This document shows positions 5,756 through 6,789 of a stretch of 6,789 nucleotides of DNA, in pieces. The notes beneath the pieces were generated by a model. That model ran no database searches. It saw only the letters and a list, made by a program, of their open reading frames with translations, and was not told the origin of the DNA. Position numbers and translations under genes: made by a program. The DNA is from an uncultured Bacteroidales bacterium (GTDB lineage Bacteria; Bacteroidota; Bacteroidia; Bacteroidales; WCHB1-69). The stretch covers positions 1 through 6,789 of the forward strand of contig CALDIA010000202.1 of the NCBI GenBank assembly GCA_937901455.1, read 5' to 3'. Every line of letters begins with the position of its first letter. The first letter of the stretch is position 1.

Positions 5756-5764
5756 TGGTATAAT
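5756..5764 (+). promoter_or_regulatory. Extended -10 promoter candidate (TGGTATAAT)
   Basis: TGG precedes a perfect TATAAT (5759-5764), an extended -10 element. No TTGACA-like box lies 16-18 bases upstream. The AAGGAG that follows (5767-5772) is too close to the -10 to be in the transcript, and no open frame of useful size follows; the ATG at 5790 gives nine residues. A transcript from here would run through the operator-like repeats toward the ATPase gene. Confidence 0.4.
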
Positions 5765-5810
5765 AAAAGGAGAACATTAGGTATCTGCAATGCTGTTGTT
5801 CTGTTTGTTC

Positions 5811-5861
5811 AAATCTTGATTTACTAAATCGTGATTTGATTACATTTATAATCAGAATCAC
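5811..5861. promoter_or_regulatory. Operator-like palindrome pair and hairpin upstream of the ATPase gene
   Basis: AAATCTTGATTT (5811-5822) and AAATCGTGATTT (5826-5837) are two copies of the small palindrome AAATC-N2-GATTT, 15 bases apart centre to centre. Overlapping the second, GTGATTTGATTA (5831-5842) pairs with TAATCAGAATCAC (5849-5861) around a 6-base loop with one bulged G. Repeated short palindromes about 90-115 bases before a strong promoter suggest a regulator binding site. The regulator is unknown; the HTH-like gene next door is one candidate by position only. Confidence 0.4.
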
Positions 5862-5925
5862 AAAAAAGTAAGGGAGAAAACAAGGAGCGGCACACTCCCC
5901 CTATCAGAGAATGGCTCGTTCATAC

Positions 5926-5954
5926 TTGACTTATTGCCTGTTTTTTGGTATACT
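5926..5954 (+). promoter_or_regulatory. Strong sigma-A type promoter of the AAA-ATPase-like gene
   Basis: TTGACT (5926-5931) and TATACT (5949-5954) are separated by the ideal 17 bases, and TGG just before the -10 makes it an extended -10 as well. Transcription would begin near 5961, giving a leader of about 45 bases. This vegetative promoter style contrasts with the Bacteroidota boxes in the middle of the window. Confidence 0.8.
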
Positions 5955-5987
5955 AAAAATGACGCGAGAACACGACAACAGCCTTAC

Positions 5988-5995
5988 GAAAGGAG
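5988..5995 (+). promoter_or_regulatory. Ribosome binding site GAAAGGAG
   Basis: A near-perfect Shine-Dalgarno sequence ends 9 bases before ATG 6005 and 15 bases before the in-frame ATG 6011, so it supports the first as the start. Such sites are typical of Clostridia and absent from the Bacteroidota genes in this window. Confidence 0.8.
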
Positions 5996-6004
5996 CGTGT
6001 GGAT

Positions 6005-6789
6005 ATGGGAATGTATGTAAATCCGGGCAATTCCGGTTTCAAAAGAATCGCGGGATCAAACTATGTAGACAAGACGATGCTGATTGAACTTATGAATGAA
6101 CGGATCGGCACCGATAAATGCCTTGTGTGTATCAGCAGACCGCGCCGATTCGGTAAGTCCTATGCTGCTAAAATGCTGACAGCCTATTATGACTGCTCTT
6201 GTAATTCTCACGGCTTGTTCGATAATAGGAAAATCGCAGAATGCGATTCGTATGAAAAGCATTTAAACCAATACAACGTAATTAGTCTGGATATCACTGG
6301 ATTTATTTCTTCAGCAAACCGTGTTGGTATATCACTGCGAGAGATTCCGGGTATGATAGCTGATGCGATCAAAGAGGAAGTTATGGCTTTGGATGCTGAC
6401 CTTCCGACCGACATGGATCTGGAAGCGATACTGACCGCATATGTGGATAAAAAAGGAAACAAGCCCTTTATTTTTATCATCGACGAGTGGGATGCCATGA
6501 TCCGTGAAGCGAAAGAGGATCCCGAAGCGCAGAAACGATATCTCTCCTTACTGAGGGGATGGTTCAAGAATAACAGCTTTACTCCGAAGGTAGTGGCTGC
6601 CGCTTATATGACAGGTATCCTTCCTATTAAAAAGGATGGCACTCAGTCAGCAATTTCTGACTTCGATGAGTACCCAATTCTGGAACCGGATGACTTTGCA
6701 GAGTTCACGGGTTTTTTGGAAGAAGAGGTGCTGGAAAAATGTCTGGAGCGTGGTCTTGACTATACGGAAGTCAAAGAATGGTATGATGG
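6005..6789 (+). CDS. AAA-ATPase-like protein (PF09820 type), 5' part; runs off the right edge
   Basis: The first 261 codons of a P-loop ATPase, with no stop before the window ends. It opens with the family hallmark GNSGFKRIAGSNYVDKTMLIELM (split: residues 8-17 and 18-30). The Walker A variant SRPRRFGKS follows at 44-52. The aromatic block AYYD (60-63) leads to GLFDNRKIAE (70-79), then VISLDITGF (92-100). The Walker B is FIFIIDEWD (155-163). LLRGWFKN and AYMTGILPIKKDG-TQSAISDFDEYPI precede the acidic helical region at the edge. Full-length members usually have 500-600 residues and end in a PD-(D/E)XK nuclease-like domain (PF08011), which would lie outside. They occur in many copies in gut Clostridia, Bacteroidota and Fibrobacter; their role is not established, though a nuclease link invites a defence or mobile-element hypothesis. 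The start is fixed by the SD at 5988-5995. Confidence 0.85.
   Translation, partial: MGMYVNPGNSGFKRIAGSNYVDKTMLIELMNERIGTDKCLVCISRPRRFGKSYAAKMLTAYYDCSCNSHGLFDNRKIAECDSYEKHLNQYNVISLDITGFISSANRVGISLREIPGMIADAIKEEVMALDADLPTDMDLEAILTAYVDKKGNKPFIFIIDEWDAMIREAKEDPEAQKRYLSLLRGWFKNNSFTPKVVAAAYMTGILPIKKDGTQSAISDFDEYPILEPDDFAEFTGFLEEEVLEKCLERGLDYTEVKEWYD

Noticed and set aside
5625..5861. Minus-strand 78-codon frame across the end of the HTH-like gene
   Set aside because: Phe/Cys/Arg-rich shadow translation of AT-rich intergenic DNA with no ribosome site.
6056..6567. Minus-strand frames inside the ATPase gene (6056-6262, 6208-6567)
   Set aside because: The plus strand encodes a clear Walker A/Walker B ATPase over the same bases.

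Overview
The window reads as a mosaic of at least three unlike DNA blocks. Each join cuts through a gene. The central block (about 1220-4770) looks like an ordinary chromosomal stretch of a gut Bacteroidota (Bacteroides/Phocaeicola/Parabacteroides type). It has TAnnTTTG promoter boxes, AT-rich leaders without Shine-Dalgarno sites, tRNA genes without an encoded CCA, and a C-terminal secretion domain of the Bacteroidota type IX system. The left block (about 100-1219) is a G/C-rich internal piece of a phage tail tape-measure gene of the kind carried by Bacteroides prophages. The right block (about 4770-6789) looks like Clostridia (Ruminococcus-like), with strong AAGGAG ribosome sites, TTGACT/TATACT and TGnTATAAT promoters, and a different codon style.

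Layout, left to right. (1) 1-100 is AT-rich spacer with short CCTAATT repeats. (2) 111-1219, plus strand, is a tape-measure gene lacking both ends. (3) 1227-1268 holds interleaved inverted repeats, possibly a terminator or attachment-type site, followed by tRNA-Ser(GCU) on the minus strand with its promoter. (4) mnmA lies on the minus strand, with a rho-independent terminator and tRNA-Pro(CGG) upstream of it, so the order of transcription is tRNA-Pro, terminator, mnmA. (5) A four-helix DUF4328-type membrane protein is on the plus strand with its own promoter and terminator. (6) The 3' end of a secreted type IX cargo protein converges on it from the minus strand. (7) After the third join come the 3' part of an unrecognised, perhaps HTH-bearing Clostridia protein, a roughly 300-base regulatory intergenic region, and the 5' two-thirds or so of a PF09820-type AAA-ATPase-like protein that runs off the right edge.

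The central genes are mostly housekeeping: two tRNAs and the enzyme that 2-thiolates U34 of Lys/Glu/Gln tRNAs. The blocks do not form one pathway. The simplest reading is a chimeric metagenomic contig. Real recombination (phage at a tRNA gene, interphylum transfer) is possible but unproven, and read pairs across the joins would decide it. I see no convincing new multi-gene system. The most distinctive sequence signals are the A-B-A'-B' repeat beside tRNA-Ser, the operator-like AAATCnnGATTT pair upstream of the ATPase, and the terminator placed between tRNA-Pro and mnmA.
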